From contig WBMW01005542.1 in NCBI GenBank assembly GCA_013396635.1, forward strand, positions 2,415,527 to 2,479,526: 64,000 nucleotides of DNA. Reading direction: 5' to 3'. The position numbers were made by a program, and so were the translations under genes. Below are positions 1 to 13,300 of this stretch, piece after piece; the first letter of the stretch is position 1; each line of letters begins with the position of its first letter. This stretch comes from Penelope pileata (lineage: Eukaryota; Chordata; Aves; Galliformes; Cracidae). The notes beneath the pieces were generated by a model. The model did not search any database. It worked only from the letters and a program-made list of their open reading frames with translations, and was not told where the DNA came from.

Positions 1-2516
1 TAGCATTCTAGATATATCCCCAAACACTCAAATAAGTCCTGAACATGTGTAGCAAATTCTTGTAGTATAAAAATTGGGGTGAGGGTTGGTTACAGGGGCA
101 AAGGGAAAGAAAACTATCCATAAGATATGATATGTCCATAAGATATGAACTTGTAAGTCCATGTGAGTGCATCCAGCTCAGGGAGGATTCTGTGGCACAG
201 AATCTGCCTGCCTGGGGTTTGTCTGGAGTTTGGGGAAGCTCTGTTGTTTCAAGGGAAGCCACTGGTCACCCCCATCTGCATGGCCTTCCTGGGAGATTGA
301 GCCATAAACAGCAGGGAGCAATAACATCTTGAACTGTTGCTATTTAATGAACAAATCTGTCCATGCTCTGAAGCAGCTCCCATGGAAGCTCGGTAAATGG
401 TTTTTAATGTTGTCATTTCAAATAAATGTTTTTGTGTATCTATTTTGCTGGTTGTGTTACTGACTGTGATACATCTTACTGTTGTTGAGATGAGAAGGAT
501 TTATTCTAAAGAACTAGAACTGAATAATCTCTCCCATTTTATCTAATCTATATCCCTAGAAAGTGGATCTCTCCACACATCTCCTCCAGGAATAGCTTAA
601 ATGTATTTTTCCAAATTAAAAGACTTAAAAACACAGATATTTTTTGTTTAATTATGTAAAAATATGTCTACTTCACCTATATGCCTACTTAGAGCAGATT
701 TTCATATGTTGGACGTGGTCCTGGGCAAGCAGCTCTGGTTGTCCCTGCCTGAGCAGGAGCTGGACCAGATGGCTCTAGAGGTCCCTGCCAACCTCAGCCA
801 TTCTGTGATTAATATATATATAGATAATTTGTAATAACTAGCGTGAGGAAGATCTGTAATCTGGCTTGAAAGCTTCAACTTCAGCCCTTCTTTATAGGGT
901 ATCATTGATGTAAAAAAAAATGATTTAGAGATTTCTATTGGAAACAATTCACAGGCATTTCTCTAATAAAGTCATTATTTAGTAACTGAGATAAATAACA
1001 TATTCCTGAGTATTTTGAAAGCCTTTACATGACTAAGTATTTTATGTATATTGGAAATGCCTCTCTTGAGTAGTGTCTGAAACACAAGAATTACAAACTA
1101 GATCTGAAACAAAGGGACACAAATCTGGTGGCAGATGTACGAGTGTTATTTCAGCACAAAATCTCAGTGCAGAGGATGACCAGTACCTTACGGCAAAACT
1201 CTGCATGAGCTGCTCTTATGTTTCAATGTGCAGTTCTAAGCTTACTTTGGGATTGAAGGCATGTAATTGTATACCAGTCAATTTCCTGTCATTCCTGTGG
1301 TGTCAAAATGGTTCTGAGGTGTGCATTGAGTCTGTCCTCATCGTGATCTCTGAAGCAAGGAGTGGTGTTACTCCCATTTAATGAATGGGAATTGAAAGAA
1401 ATGAATGATTTACTATCAGGATTATTTTCAAATTTTGGCATACATTCAATTCCTGATTTTTCTTTTATTCTACATGCAGCTTTTCTGCAGATCTGATCTA
1501 AAGATCTCAACCAATTCACCAAAAAGTAATAGGTAAATAATGGCCAAATGTGGGGGGAAAAAAAGTTGAAGGAACTTGTTAAGGAACTTGGCCATCCACA
1601 TCTGGCATCACAGATTGCTAAAAGTTGAGTTGCTCACTTCAGGTAATGCAGGAAGAGCCGCTGGAAGGGAACACATGCTGTATGTCATGAACAATCTGTG
1701 GCTTTCCAAGAAGAAAGAAAGAGTCAGTCTGTGTTGCATTGTGAGTGTCAGAGGAACCATGGCTACCTAGTGCTATCTTTAACAAAAGAAAACCTGTCGC
1801 TGTAGAATTAACACTTTTAACAATTTTTGCATGACATGTATTTTTTTTAATTTCATCTCCACAAGGTATGGATATTTCTAAATGATCCGAGGCCTTTAGC
1901 AGTGCAAGTTTTTCTTCATTTTTGCATAATTTGTTTAAAATTTACTGTTTTTTTTTTAAAGAATTTATTTTATTTCATCAACAGGTAGTGGCTGAAGTCT
2001 CAAGTGTGTTGAGAATGAGTAAATGTGCACTTTGTTTACAGTTTCATTTTATTCCTTATCCTGAAGTCTCTCATGTTAGTGCTCTTCAGAATAGATGTGT
2101 TTTTGATAGCCAGTCTGATGCTGAAATAGTTGAAGTAGTGAATTTTATTTCTATTACTTGTCACAGGAAAAAAAAAACGCATTTCTTACAAACTGCTCAC
2201 TTACTGACTTTTCATTGTTTTTCTTCCTGATGAAGCAGCAAAATGTGGTATCAGAGGATTTACTACTGTAATGTCAAAGCTCCTAAACAGTGCTGACACT
2301 GAATAACCTCCCAGGAATGATGACAGTCAGATATACTGATTAGTATAGAAACACTTGAGGTATTTTATTGAAAGATTTATTTCAGAATAGTTAGTATATT
2401 CCTTTTGACTGCATATGGGGAATGGCAGTGAAAGTGTTCTCTTTAATAATTCTATAATGATGATAATAACTTACAAGCTAAGTTGTTAACACTGTTCTTT
2501 TTTTTCCTTCCTGTAG
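1..2516 (+). other. CPQ: CPQ intron, 3' part (upstream of the first visible exon)
   Basis: This is the end of an intron whose 5' end is outside the window. It closes with a T-rich tract and ctgtag directly before the exon at 2517. I see no exon of the gene in it. The one recognisable insert is a CR1 3'-end fragment at about 706-813. The rest is AT-rich sequence with no coding match that I can identify; the short ORFs across it have no recognisable domain and no paired splice signals. Confidence 0.8.
706..813 (+). mobile_element. CR1 LINE, 3'-end fragment
   Basis: The fragment has the typical 3' tail of avian CR1: a run like 'ggacgtggtcctgggcaa', then a degenerate 'gagcaggagctggaccagatg', then 'gaggtccctgccaacctcagc', ending in one copy of the CR1 octamer (attctgtg) followed by 'att'. 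Only about 100 bp is present, with no coding part, which is the usual 5'-truncated state. It is diverged from better-preserved copies, for example that at 36313-36767, so it is probably an old insertion. Confidence 0.85.
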
Positions 2517-2724
2517 CCCACATACAGGGTGGCAGAATTATCAGTCTGGCGTACCCCAGATTCCCACAGCTTGCATCTCTGTGGAAGATGCTGAGATGAT
2601 GTCACGGATGTCTTGCCGGGGCACTAAGATTGTTGTGTACCTGAAGATGGGGGCCAAGACCTATCCAGACTCCACTTCCTTTAACACTGTGGCAGAGATA
2701 GTGGGAAGCAAGTACCCAGAGCAG
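2517..2724 (+). CDS. CPQ: CPQ internal exon (apical segment before the catalytic core)
   Basis: This exon of carboxypeptidase Q, a secreted/lysosomal M28 dipeptidase of about 470 residues, has 208 bases. The first base completes a split Ser codon and 69 full codons follow. The acceptor is a T-rich tract plus ctgtag; the donor is cag|gtgagt, a near-perfect site leaving phase 0. The translation contains SPHTG (S from the split codon), GVPQIPTACISVEDAEMMSR, LKMGAKTYPDS and FNTVAEIVGSKYPEQ, which match vertebrate CPQ closely from knowledge of the family. This part precedes the first metal ligand and includes the segment that packs over the active site. In the same frame, translation runs open past the donor to a stop at about 2800, so the splice site decides the end. 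No zinc ligand falls in this exon. Confidence 0.96.
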
Positions 2725-4416
2725 GTGAGTGAGAATATACAAAAAGAAACTTACTTTGCTCTTAAAAAATATGAAGCAAACCAAAAGAACATCCATTCCT
2801 GAGATATCCTTCAAATGAGTATCTCTTTGTCACCTGTTCTTCTTCATTTTGGACATCTTGGCATTTCATTGTTTTCCAGGTAGCAAAATTGAAATCACTT
2901 GGCTCATATGTAATGTACTAGGATGTACTGAGGTACTATTTTAGACTGTAAGAATTACTGTGTTCTAAGAACAGGAAATTCAACTAAATTGTACACAATT
3001 TAACATCCTACTTTGTTTCCATAGCTTGAAGTTCACATTAAGTAGTGCCATCTGCACAGATAGGGCAGAGCAGGTACCTAAGCAAAAGTGAAATCCTAAC
3101 ATCACAATGATACAGTTATTATTTTAAATAATGAGTAAGAATTACAGTTACCGGAAGGATTTGTGCTTGGAGTTTACTTATTGTTCTGTTAGTAATCTGC
3201 AAACATTTTCTTCATCAGCCAAATAAGCCGTGTTCTGCTGTCTGGAAATCATGTTTCCTTGTGTTTTTCCTCCACTGTAAAAACAAATACAGGGTTTCAG
3301 TTTATCTTATTAAAAATGGGTTTTTTTTTTTCCTTGTGCAGATCATTGCTGCATTTAGCTAAAATTGTGTATGTGTCAGATTGGAGAAATGAACCATCTA
3401 CACTAAAAAGTAGCTGCAAGTTGTTTTAACACTGATTCATCCTAAATTGCCTATTTCAGTTTTGAGAAAATCTTCTTGCTTTCTCTTTTCTTCCAACTTC
3501 TTAGCCAAAAATCATACAAGCTACATTTGTATAGCTGGAGGTCTTATGGCTAGCATGAGGTCTTCTATGTCAGTGTACAGCATAGAATGAATTTTCTGAC
3601 AGTATGATTTTTTCATGAAAATGCTGATACAACCTCAGTTGAACAACAAAAGAAATTGCTGCTAAAGTACATCCACTGAGCCATGATTCTTTTTTTAAAC
3701 ATTGTCATTTTCTAATTTCAATGGAAAAAGAATGATTATCTCTGTCCTTTAAACCAGCCATAGTTCTTAAAGATTTTGTCTGTTCTGAGATAGAAGTTCT
3801 GTAGCCTTGGCTTGTGCTGTCTCAAAATCCTCAATGTTAGCACAAATATACAATTTCAGAAGCTTGATCATTGGGCAAGGAAAAATGTAATGGCCATTGT
3901 GGTTAATTGGTTTACATACCATCAGCTATGAGTTTAACTTCATAGCACATGTACTGAGTTAAAGACAGTGCCCAAGCCTATAAATGAGGGAACAGCTAAT
4001 TTAAGTATACATCATCCAAAGGTTTAGTAATGCCTCTGATCAGCTGATATGCTAGCTTTCCTGAATTGTGTTTGGTGGATTTCAAAATTATGGCATTTCA
4101 ACCTGGGTTTATAAAATGTCCAAATATAACCTTCAAGTATGCTTTCAGATGCTCTTTGCTATCCTGCTCTGTTTCTTTAAGTAATGGAATGGATTGTGAT
4201 CTCTTTGCCTGAAAAGCTCAGAGGTTTGAAACACTGGGTGAAAACTTATTTACAAGCCCCCTGCTGTTCTTAATGGGAGTGGTAGTGTACACACTTTGAA
4301 AAAGTAACCAAGAAACAGAAAAATAAAACAAGTGAATGTTTAGGTTTTTTAGTACTCTGTTCCTCTTGGAAGCTTAATGGATGCTTCACTATGCTATTTC
4401 TGCTTTGTTATTTCAG

Positions 4417-4611
4417 AAAAATTGGAACCATCCAACTATTCAGGCAATAAAATACACTGCAGACCCAAATTCTTACATTGCCTTTTATGCCAAAGTGTTT
4501 GGAAATGCATTTCAAGTCCAGTGGAAGAGAAAGGTGCTGTTTCCCATGGGCCAAAATTTCAATTTAAGATTTGAACTGAAACAAAGGCAAATCTGGGTCT
4601 CTAAACTCCGG
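4417..4611 (+). other. Candidate in-frame cassette exon in CPQ intron
   Basis: A pyrimidine-rich tract followed by gttatttcag ends at 4416. From 4417 there are 65 open codons in phase 0, and at 4611 the sequence reads cgg|gtgaga, a good donor. The frame stays open upstream through the tract to an ATG at 4381 and closes at a TGA about 15 bases past the donor. Both ends are phase 0, the same as the junction between the exons ending at 2724 and starting at 43982, so inclusion would add 65 residues without a frameshift. The peptide begins KNWNHPTIQAIKY and ends QIWVSKLR; it is basic and Phe/Trp-rich, and I do not recognise it. Known vertebrate CPQ goes straight from the upstream to the downstream exon, so this is either a lineage-specific optional exon, an exon of an unrelated transcript, or chance. 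Confidence 0.3.
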
Positions 4612-7600
4612 GTGAGAAATCAGCAGTGAGGTCTAAAGTCACACAGTTCAAATTAGACTGGAGCCCATGAAACATAACCAATCACAGTTATTGCAGCTAA
4701 TTATAAGTTAAAAAGCTGGAACAGAGTTGAAAATGAGGCTCACTGCGGAATACTGATGAAGTCTGGTGAGAAGTGACACAGTTCTAGGTGTAACTATGTT
4801 TCTACTTGTTATTGTCTACTTGAATGTTTCTACTTGTCTATGTATTTACTAGAATTTAATGTACTGCCTGGGTTATAAATAATTCATTAATTCCTCCTGT
4901 GAGATTTTAGCATGTTTATTAAAAGTAATCACCAAGAACTGAAGCCATAATTGTCTAAAAACTCTATCTGTTGCAAACAGTGTTGATTATTATTATTTGA
5001 CCATTAACCACTCTTGCAGCCTGTTCAGTTCAGAGACTCCTTTTCAAGTAATTTTTTCCATGTGTTTTTATTTTTTTCTGATAGATTCATGCATGTAGCA
5101 ATGGAGGAGGAAAAAAAAAAGGAAGTAAAACTAAAAAGATGATACTGAGAACAGAAAATAAAGTAGTTGAAATACTTCTGGCATATTTTCCTGCAAGATT
5201 GCTTTATTTTAGACGTGGTGTTCTTAAACTGTTGTAATACAAGCTTTGTTTTGTTGTTGCAAGAAATGTTTGATGTCATGATAATTGATAGAATTGTTGA
5301 ACTTCCAAACCTTTGTTTAGGATCCCATCCTTAACTTTAATACGTTTACATTTCTGAGTAACTTAAAGCAATAAAAGAAGTATAGTTACTGCTTTGTGAG
5401 GCATCAAGCTCTCAGGAATTCATGAATCTTCAAAAACAATTGATGTGACTTGGATGCAGATGTCCTGTTGTTTTTTTGAGGAAGCTCTGCACCCAATAAC
5501 AGTTGTTTGAACGGTTAACCCAGTAATATTCAGTTTGTTCTGATTTATCCTTTCTGCTTGGCCAGACTGGAGCAGTAAAAATATACTTTGGGATCAATTG
5601 CTCTAACTAAGATAAGTGTACTTTGAAACCTACCTCAAGTTGTAACTTTGCACAACTGAGTTTTTAAGTGGTGTAGAAAAAATCAGAACAGTAAAGGTAA
5701 GTGGACTTGATCATGCTGCCAGTATAGTCCAGTGTCTTGCCCGTGTCTCTGTTCTATTTTTCCTTGTGTTACCCCTTCTAAGGCAGGGAAGTGCTGCTCT
5801 CCCAAACAGCCCTTACAGCATGATTGCATGTTCTGAGCAGGGACAGCCAGCATCGTCACTGACACTCCTCAGGTGCTTGTTTAGTTCCTGCTAAAGCCCA
5901 AAGTGCTCTAAATGCCCAAAGGAGGTGAGCCAGTGTCCTCAAGATAATGAATTCAAGATCAATCTTTTCTACATGTAAGTTGGAAGCAGTGGGACCAAAC
6001 ATGTTATGACTTGATGCCCTGGCAACCTTCCTGAGCTTGGAATCACATTCCCACAGTGCTTAGGACAGCAGTGGGAGTGGAAAACCTGTGGGTTGTGGGA
6101 CTTAATGTATTTCAGCATGTATGACTCTTGACAGTTGAGCCAAAGAGTTTGTGAAATGAAAAAAATACAGCATCAGAGTCTGCCGAGTTCCAGACTATTG
6201 CAGAGTACAGATGTTTGCAGTCCACTCCTGACTTATTTTGGGTAAGGAGTTTTTGAAGCTCGTTGTTGAACCTGGGACAGTACTGTTAGCATCCTTTTGT
6301 ACTGCATTGCGTACTGGTGAGATGTTTTATATAAACTGTGTAAGCTGACACTGGAGACTGACTGACTGAGAAATTCACAAGTTAACTAATGTGGTTTTCA
6401 TTTGAAATTCAGGCAGAGCTGGCAGTAAAACATGTTTGTCTTTTCATTTTAATACAAATGTAGCATGATTGGTCTTATAGCACAGAAGCAACCGTTCCCA
6501 TCTCTGGGGAAATGCTATAAATAGTGACTGTTTCTTGCTAGTCTAGCTTCAATGTACCTAATGTACCAAACACAAAACTGCAAAATATTTGATTGACTGC
6601 AAAGGTATCAAAGTGAATGAAGATGTAATTCTTCTACAATCCTGACTTTCAGTATCCTTCTGCACTGCATATTTCTTAGTGTGCAGTGCTGTTTTACTTA
6701 CCTTACAGTTAATAAGTGATGGGAAAACTGTTTCCTAAGTGCCTTACAAAGTGCATACATTTAACGATTGCTCATTATTCTGTGATCTAGCGTAAATACT
6801 ATAGAGCACAAAAAGGGAGGCTTATAAGTGTTGTTTTTAGAATCCTGAATAGCTGTTCCAGGAATTCACTCTACACTGTTTTTTTTTTGCCTCCTGTTTT
6901 TATGGAGTGCCATATCTACAAAAAGTGCCATTTGAAAAGTGACTCTATTTTGAGCTCCACGGGCATAAAAGACCATTAAAGAATGTGCTCTAGCTCTGAG
7001 CCAAGTTTGGATGGCACTTTGAAAGTGCAGTCCTAGGAGTGACCTGAGAAACAGAGATGCTAAGGTAATAGATTGTCAAATTCTTTACCAATCTGTGATT
7101 GATGTAACAGAATCTGTTCTACAAAGGAAAGAGCAGCTTATTTGCTTTTTCATTCTTCCTTTCCCTATTTCAAAAATCAGCCCTCTCTCAGAATTTGTGA
7201 TACTGGGCAAAACTCCAGGAAACAAGAGAACATGAAAAATGTCCAGGCTTCTGAGTCTGTTAGGCATTCATGCACATAAAGAAAGGAATAATTTGTAGAC
7301 CCCCTCCTCTTCCTTCAAAAAAAGTATCAGGAAAGAAAGGCTTCTCTGAAGATGTGTAATACTCAGTACGATGTTGTTTTATGACCTGGCATCGGTTCTA
7401 CATATGTTAACAAAATATCTATCCATTAGCCCTTTGATGTGGCTTCCAGATATCAGTATGCTCAAACTAAACCATGCATACAATGGGGTTTTGAGCAGAG
7501 ATGTTTTAAGAGCCTGGTGCCATCACATTATGGCTCCATTATCACATTTTCTGCATGTGGATTGTTTTGCTTTTCATTCCAAAATGTTTGTAAGTGCACT

Positions 7601-7860
7601 TCTATGAGGTTGCCTTCTATGACTGCAAGCTGATGCTTGGTCACAGCTACTCTCAGAACTGAAGAGATGATTATGGAGACTGTGTCTTCCACAGTGCCAC
7701 CCTGTTACTTCAGAGTAAGAGACTAATGGGAAAGAAGGAGAAGGAGAAAGAATACCATTTCTTTCTGCAAAAATTGGCCCGAAAATTTCAAAGAAAGTAA
7801 AACGTTTACTAACAATGCCAGTGTTTCTTCTTCACCCTCTCTCTGGTTTCTTTTTCACCC

Positions 7861-7885
7861 TGTGTGTGATTGTGTGTGTGTGTGT
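7861..7885. repeat. (TG)n microsatellite
   Basis: The TG dinucleotide repeats with one interruption, about 25 bp in total, within intron. Confidence 0.9.
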
Positions 7886-8283
7886 TATTAGTAATAGGGC
7901 TTGGTACTATTATTTGGGAGATTATTTTTACAATGTGTCTTGCTGGAGTGGCAATATTGTCATAGTTTGTTCTTAACAAGAGATCTTGTCATGATTAAAG
8001 CAGCCAAATTAATTTGAAACTGAAATGGAGGAAAACTTTTAACTTGACAATTTAAAAAATACTGTTTTTTTTCTTTTTTCTTTTCTTTCTTCAGTCTGCA
8101 AACAGAAGTTTAAGTCTAAAGTACATGCTACATTTTGTGGTGTATGGAGCTTGGCAGATCTTCTAAAACTTGAACTGCTCATTAAAAACCCAAGAGCCGA
8201 TTGAAAGCATTTAATTCTTCTGGGGAGAACTTGGCAGTAGTTTTCCTTCTGATTTGCAATGACCAGTAAGTTCTTAAGCAGGC

Positions 8284-8301
8284 TTTTTTTTTTTTTTTTT
8301 T
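8284..8301. repeat. Poly-T tract (18 T)
   Basis: An uninterrupted run of T followed by taagtg. It could be a retroposon tail on the minus strand or simple slippage; no element body is recognisable next to it. Confidence 0.9.
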
Positions 8302-10179
8302 AAGTGTAAACCTCAATATCTGGGTATGGGTTTGCAAAAAATACATCCTGTAGGTGATGTATACATACGCAGCTGATGCTGCTAAGGGGCAGTGATCAAA
8401 AAGTGCTGCACTGCTTAGATGGTGTCTGAAATATCAGTGCATACATGTGGAAGAAAGATTCAAAATAGCTTTATTATTATTATTCAAAAGATACTGCTCA
8501 TAGTTTTACTGGAAGGCATCAGTTTAGATTCACTAGTGTAATGTGATGCTTGTGATGTTCAGATGTTATCAAAATGACAAGACCATATCTACAAACAGGC
8601 AGATGAGAATAGGCAAACAGCCTGCTCAGCTGTCTCTGCTCTTCTCTGCTCTGATCTTTGAGGTCTCAAGGTCCTGTGTCTCTCAGCTTGATCATGCAAG
8701 AGCAGATTCAAGGGATGAGCTCCATGGGCTGCAAGCAAGACAACAGGTCTTTAAAAGGATTCTCCTCTTGCCAGATGAGGCACAGGAACTGTTAGTGCAT
8801 ATGAACTGTGAAGTAAAAATTTTGAGTTGCCTTCACTACCTCGTGTCCAGTGGGAGCAGGATGTTTTTCAAGTGGGGTAACTCAACCTGCTGGCAAGCAA
8901 CTGGTTGTGTTCTAGGTTACTGCATGCTAGGATTGCAGCGACCAGGGCCGGGGACATCTTGGTGGCCTTCCTCGTCAGAATCAAGTGGAATCTGTAGGAA
9001 CCGAGTGCTACCCAAAGCTACTTGTCAGATCTTTCTGATCTTTTGAGTGTTGGGCTTTATCTTTACTTCCTAAACTGCGACTAGTGGCACTAGAAATTAA
9101 AATGTAACATTTAGTTTGCCAGCAAATTTATCTAAGCACACAGTTTTGTAGTCCTTTTGATGATACCAGTATAAGCAGATACACTGTAATATTTTTTCTT
9201 CCCACTCATTCCTTTGTCTCTACTCCCACACAGTAGTTTAAAGATTACTGTGGGATTTTATTTCAGTAATAATTTACAAATACACACAGGGTTTACAGAA
9301 TGATTGTGAAAGCGTTTTTTTTTCCTGCATTGAAAAAGATATCTTCTAAAATTACACTGGATCCTTCTTGCATTCTAATACACAAGAGTATCTAAAGGGT
9401 AGCCCTTGGTTTGGGAGATGTAGTACTTGCCTGAGGCATAAAGTAGGAAACCACAAAACTGAGGAAGAAAGAGGAAAGAAACTGTATTGTACTTTTGATT
9501 ATGAATTAGTAGGTGCCAGAAATGCCAGCGCCAGGTATCAAGGATTAGTATAAAAGCATTTGTTCACTACACTAGTAGTCAAATAGCTGTAGTAACATGC
9601 TTGTATTTGTTAGGTGCAGACTATATGCTAGACCTTGTACAACAGGAGAACTTCCAAGATAGTTTGTGTCCTAGTGAGTTTTCAGTCCAGGAGATGAATG
9701 CAGTGTTAAAAAAAAAAAAATACATATTTTCCATTCAAGTTTAATGGAAAATTGTATGTCTGAGTGCATGTAGGTTGAATGTAGAGATCTGCTCGGTACA
9801 GATTCAGAGATTCCAGTAAATAGGGCTAATGCAGAGAACATTTGATTGGTAGAGCAGAAGGGAAACTAAAAGCAGTGACATCTAAAATGTAAAGGCTGAG
9901 GCTGAGGTGAAAGAACTTGGCCTGGTCAGTCATACTGAAATATTGACAGAAGTGATTCAACTGCATAGAAACCAAACAGCAGGGGTGTTGTGGCAAGAAG
10001 CCTGTGGTCGCAGCAGCTTAGAGAAATGGATATGTATCAGGGTTCATAATTTTGGTGGTCAGAGAGATGATATTCTTGAGAAACACTGAACCAGGAGCAA
10101 AAATGTGGGTAGACTACACATACTGTGAATTCACTTGTTAAGATTTCATGTTTTGCATTTCTGCTTGGAGAACGAGAAG

Positions 10180-10295
10180 AGGAGAGGGGTGCTGAAAATG
10201 ATGGGGCTGGAGAAATGGGCTGACAGGAACCTCATGAAATTCGGCAAGGAGAAGTGCAAAGTCATGGGGAGGAGCAACAACAGGCACCAACAATG
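10180..10295 (+). mobile_element. CR1 LINE, internal ORF2 fragment
   Basis: The + strand translation at about 10195-10290 reads LEKWADRNLMKFGKEKCKV followed by a Gly-Arg-Ser-Asn-Asn stretch. This is the conserved CR1 reverse-transcriptase segment also seen at 36313-36515, where it reads LESWAERNLMRFNKSKCRV. The fragment stops shortly before a poly-T run (10318-10333) with an N at 10334, so the assembly may be broken or collapsed at this border. The ends are approximate. Confidence 0.75.
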
Positions 10296-10317
10296 TAAAT
10301 ACAATGTAAATTTCCAG

Positions 10318-10334
10318 TTTTTTTTTTTTTTTTN
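10318..10334. repeat. Poly-T run with an ambiguous base
   Basis: Sixteen T followed by N at 10334, just after the CR1 fragment. The uncertain base suggests low-quality homopolymer sequence. Confidence 0.9.
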
Positions 10335-13300
10335 AGAAGTTTGCCCTTCTGAATGTTGCATTTTATAATTGAAGTTGAAAAGGAAAAAAGCAAAGGGCCT
10401 GTTAAAGTGCCTTTAACAGAAAATATACTTTGTGCTACAAATTCTGTAGATTTGCTTCTTTAGACATGCTGAAAAGTATGTTCATCACTGTCTGCATTTG
10501 CTTTCCCCATTGGATTTTATTCTGTCATTTATTCTGTAGACTGGGTTTGAACAAAAGTGAACTGAAATGGTTATTATTCTTCATGTCGTTGCGTAGTCCC
10601 TCAACATCTGATTTCCATTTCAGTGTTGGAATTTACAACCATATTTGTGAAATATTAGTCTCAAGAACAGTGTAGAATGGCCTGGTATACACTACTTAAC
10701 TCCCACTCCCAACCCCATATCCCTTTTCATCTAATCATACCTAAATTGTCATATAGAGGGTGGAGAATGGAATAGTACCATGATGAAACAATATTCTGTA
10801 AACTGTACTGCTGTAGAAATTGCACCAAATCAGGGCTCTTTCCTCAAGTGTGGATAAGCAAATAGAAGTAGGATTTTCCTTAGCTCAGCAGGGAGAGATA
10901 TTAATGCTGTCTCAGTACTTCTGTATTATTTAATAGTCTGGGCTTTGTTTTTTAATTGTTTGCCTGATCTAATGGTCATCGGGCTTAATTTGTGCTTTCA
11001 CTCATGTCAACTGGACAAAGATTTCTCATCCTTTACATGTGCCAAGTTTAATGTGCTGCTTGTGGGAGGACTTGTTTCATGAAGTAATATTCCTTCACCC
11101 TAATGGAATTTGTTGCTGTAAGCTACATGTTTAAGCTACAGCTTCAGAACACCTTATTCTGTGGTGTGCTGCTCAGTAGAGTAGAGCATATTCCACCATT
11201 CCAAATGGGAAACGTCTGTCACCCAGCTTCTTGCCAACAAAGTGATTATTGAGCTCTAAAATGTGATGTCCTCACTCCTTTTTTCCCTTTTGAATAATAT
11301 GGAAGAGGACCTGAGATAACGTTATTCTTTGTGAAGGAAAGGCAAAACTCAGTCTTGGACTGTTGACAAGTATGTTCCTCTCTGTCTTATCTTGCAAGCA
11401 GATACTACAGCTTGTGGTCTGTTTGCTTGTATGATTTTGTTTCTTGGCATTGCAAACCTGAAGTCGGAGATTTAGATGTCTTGGATCTATGTTCTCTGCT
11501 TTTGCCTGAAGTCCACTGACCTCAGTTTATGTGCTGAAGTGCTCCAGGGATCTGTTCGCTTAACTGGAATTAATGCTCAGCTGATACTTTATTTGACTGT
11601 CTCTTAACACATTCTGCAAGTTGTTCCGCAAGTCTTTCTGGAAGTCTGCAGCTGTTATACTGTGCATATAAATAGTCTGTAGTTAATAAGCCTATTTATA
11701 GCGAGCACAAGTCTGGAGATTATTTTTTTTCTCATTCATTAGAGTTTCCAACCTTCGGTAAGTTAGACAAGATGATTGGATTGTATCCTTACCCACTGAG
11801 TATGGTGCATTTACTTTTTCATTGATTAATTTGTTAATTTAAAAGTGCCTACACAAATTTAAATGCTGAATTTCAGGGAAGAGATGAAACTAAGTATAAA
11901 GAAATATAAATAAGCTTGCTTTGTTAGTTTGGCTAAATTTCAGTAAATTTGGTAATGATGTTCAACGTTATATTAAAATATTTAGTGCTTTTTATTTTTT
12001 TATATGTGGACTTTGATACACACACAATTTCCTGTTAAAGAGCAGTTTAAATGCCTTCCTCATCCCTGTGAAATAGCCAGCAAGCCTTTATGAATGGCTG
12101 AGATTATTTGTTGCAGAAAGTCAGCAATGGCTAACACTCAATTTACTTGCATTTCTATTTATCTGTATCAGGTTTTTCTGTGAATTAAGAAATTAAGAAT
12201 TAGGAAATTCCAGATCTGGTGATGACTGGAGCAGCATGAAGGAAGGAAGAATGTGATTGCAAGTGCTGCCGAAGTCACATAGATAAAGCACCAAATACCC
12301 TGCAGGACAGAACAACGATACAGAATAATCTTGACAAATTGGTAGAAATCATCAATACTCAGCAGCATGGAATGTGATCTACTTGTCTTTAGGAGGAAGA
12401 AACTAAATGTACAGTAGCAGGGTGGCTCATACAGGGACCTTGCCGTGATCGCTGAGCACTGTTGTGATGTATTTAGGATTGAGTAGGAGTGATAAAACTT
12501 GTGGCATGAAAGTAAAGAGGTGACATCCAGCTTTTCCTTGGAAATGCGTGTCCTGCCATGTGAAAAAGCATGCTTTAAGCAGATGCACAAATTAGGGATT
12601 GAAGGATGGCACTTGGAGAAGGTGTTTGTACAGAAGCAAGTGGAGGCATTTGACAGGCTTTCATGAGTGCCAAAGGCTTAGGCTGCTGAGAGAGCGTCTG
12701 ATTGTTTGGCGTGCTGTAATTGCTGCAAAAGCTTTGTTTTTCTAATTGCCTATGCTGCACATTTAAAGCTGTTTTAGTGATCTGTAAGCATAAGATTCTG
12801 CAATATTATAAAGCACGAATGTTAGCTGTTTAAGATCCAGCCAGTAATCCAGCCAGTAACGTATAGATGGAAAAATACCTAATTTGCATGTCTGTCAAAT
12901 CATTTGCTGCTATGTTTGATTTTGTTCAAAAAATCCAAGTTCCTATTGAAAGCACAAAGAAAGTACAGTTTTGTTTCCCGGTTAGGGAAAAATTATGTTT
13001 AAAGGAAAAACAACTAGAAATCCCAACAAAACCTTTCCCTGATTGACAGAGAATCACTGCATTTAATTAAGATGATCTTAATTATCTGAAGAAAGAAGCT
13101 GAAGAAAGAGCAGCTAACTGCAGTAATTTTAGCTGCTTAAATCCAGTGCCATTGAAACCATTTTCACTGCTGTAAATATGAGTGGTTTTGTGTATGTGTG
13201 TTTTACAGAATCTTTTTTGTCTATAATTGCGTTTTCATTTAAACGTGTACCTTAGAAATAGCTAAGGGTTTTTTCTCTCAGGGTGGTACAAAAAGATACT

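Noticed and set aside
8040..8160. Strong polypyrimidine tract plus cttcag near 8094
   Set aside because: No donor and only a short frame afterwards, so an isolated acceptor-like motif.
8543..9046. 167-codon open frame on the + strand
   Set aside because: No domain, no splice-compatible ends that fit CPQ, mixed composition. Its length is within what chance can give in 64 kb.
12168..12590. 140-codon minus-strand frame
   Set aside because: No recognisable domain, no supporting signals.
12830..12860. Duplicate atccagccagtaa at the 10-15 bp scale
   Set aside because: A two-copy micro-duplication, too small to interpret.
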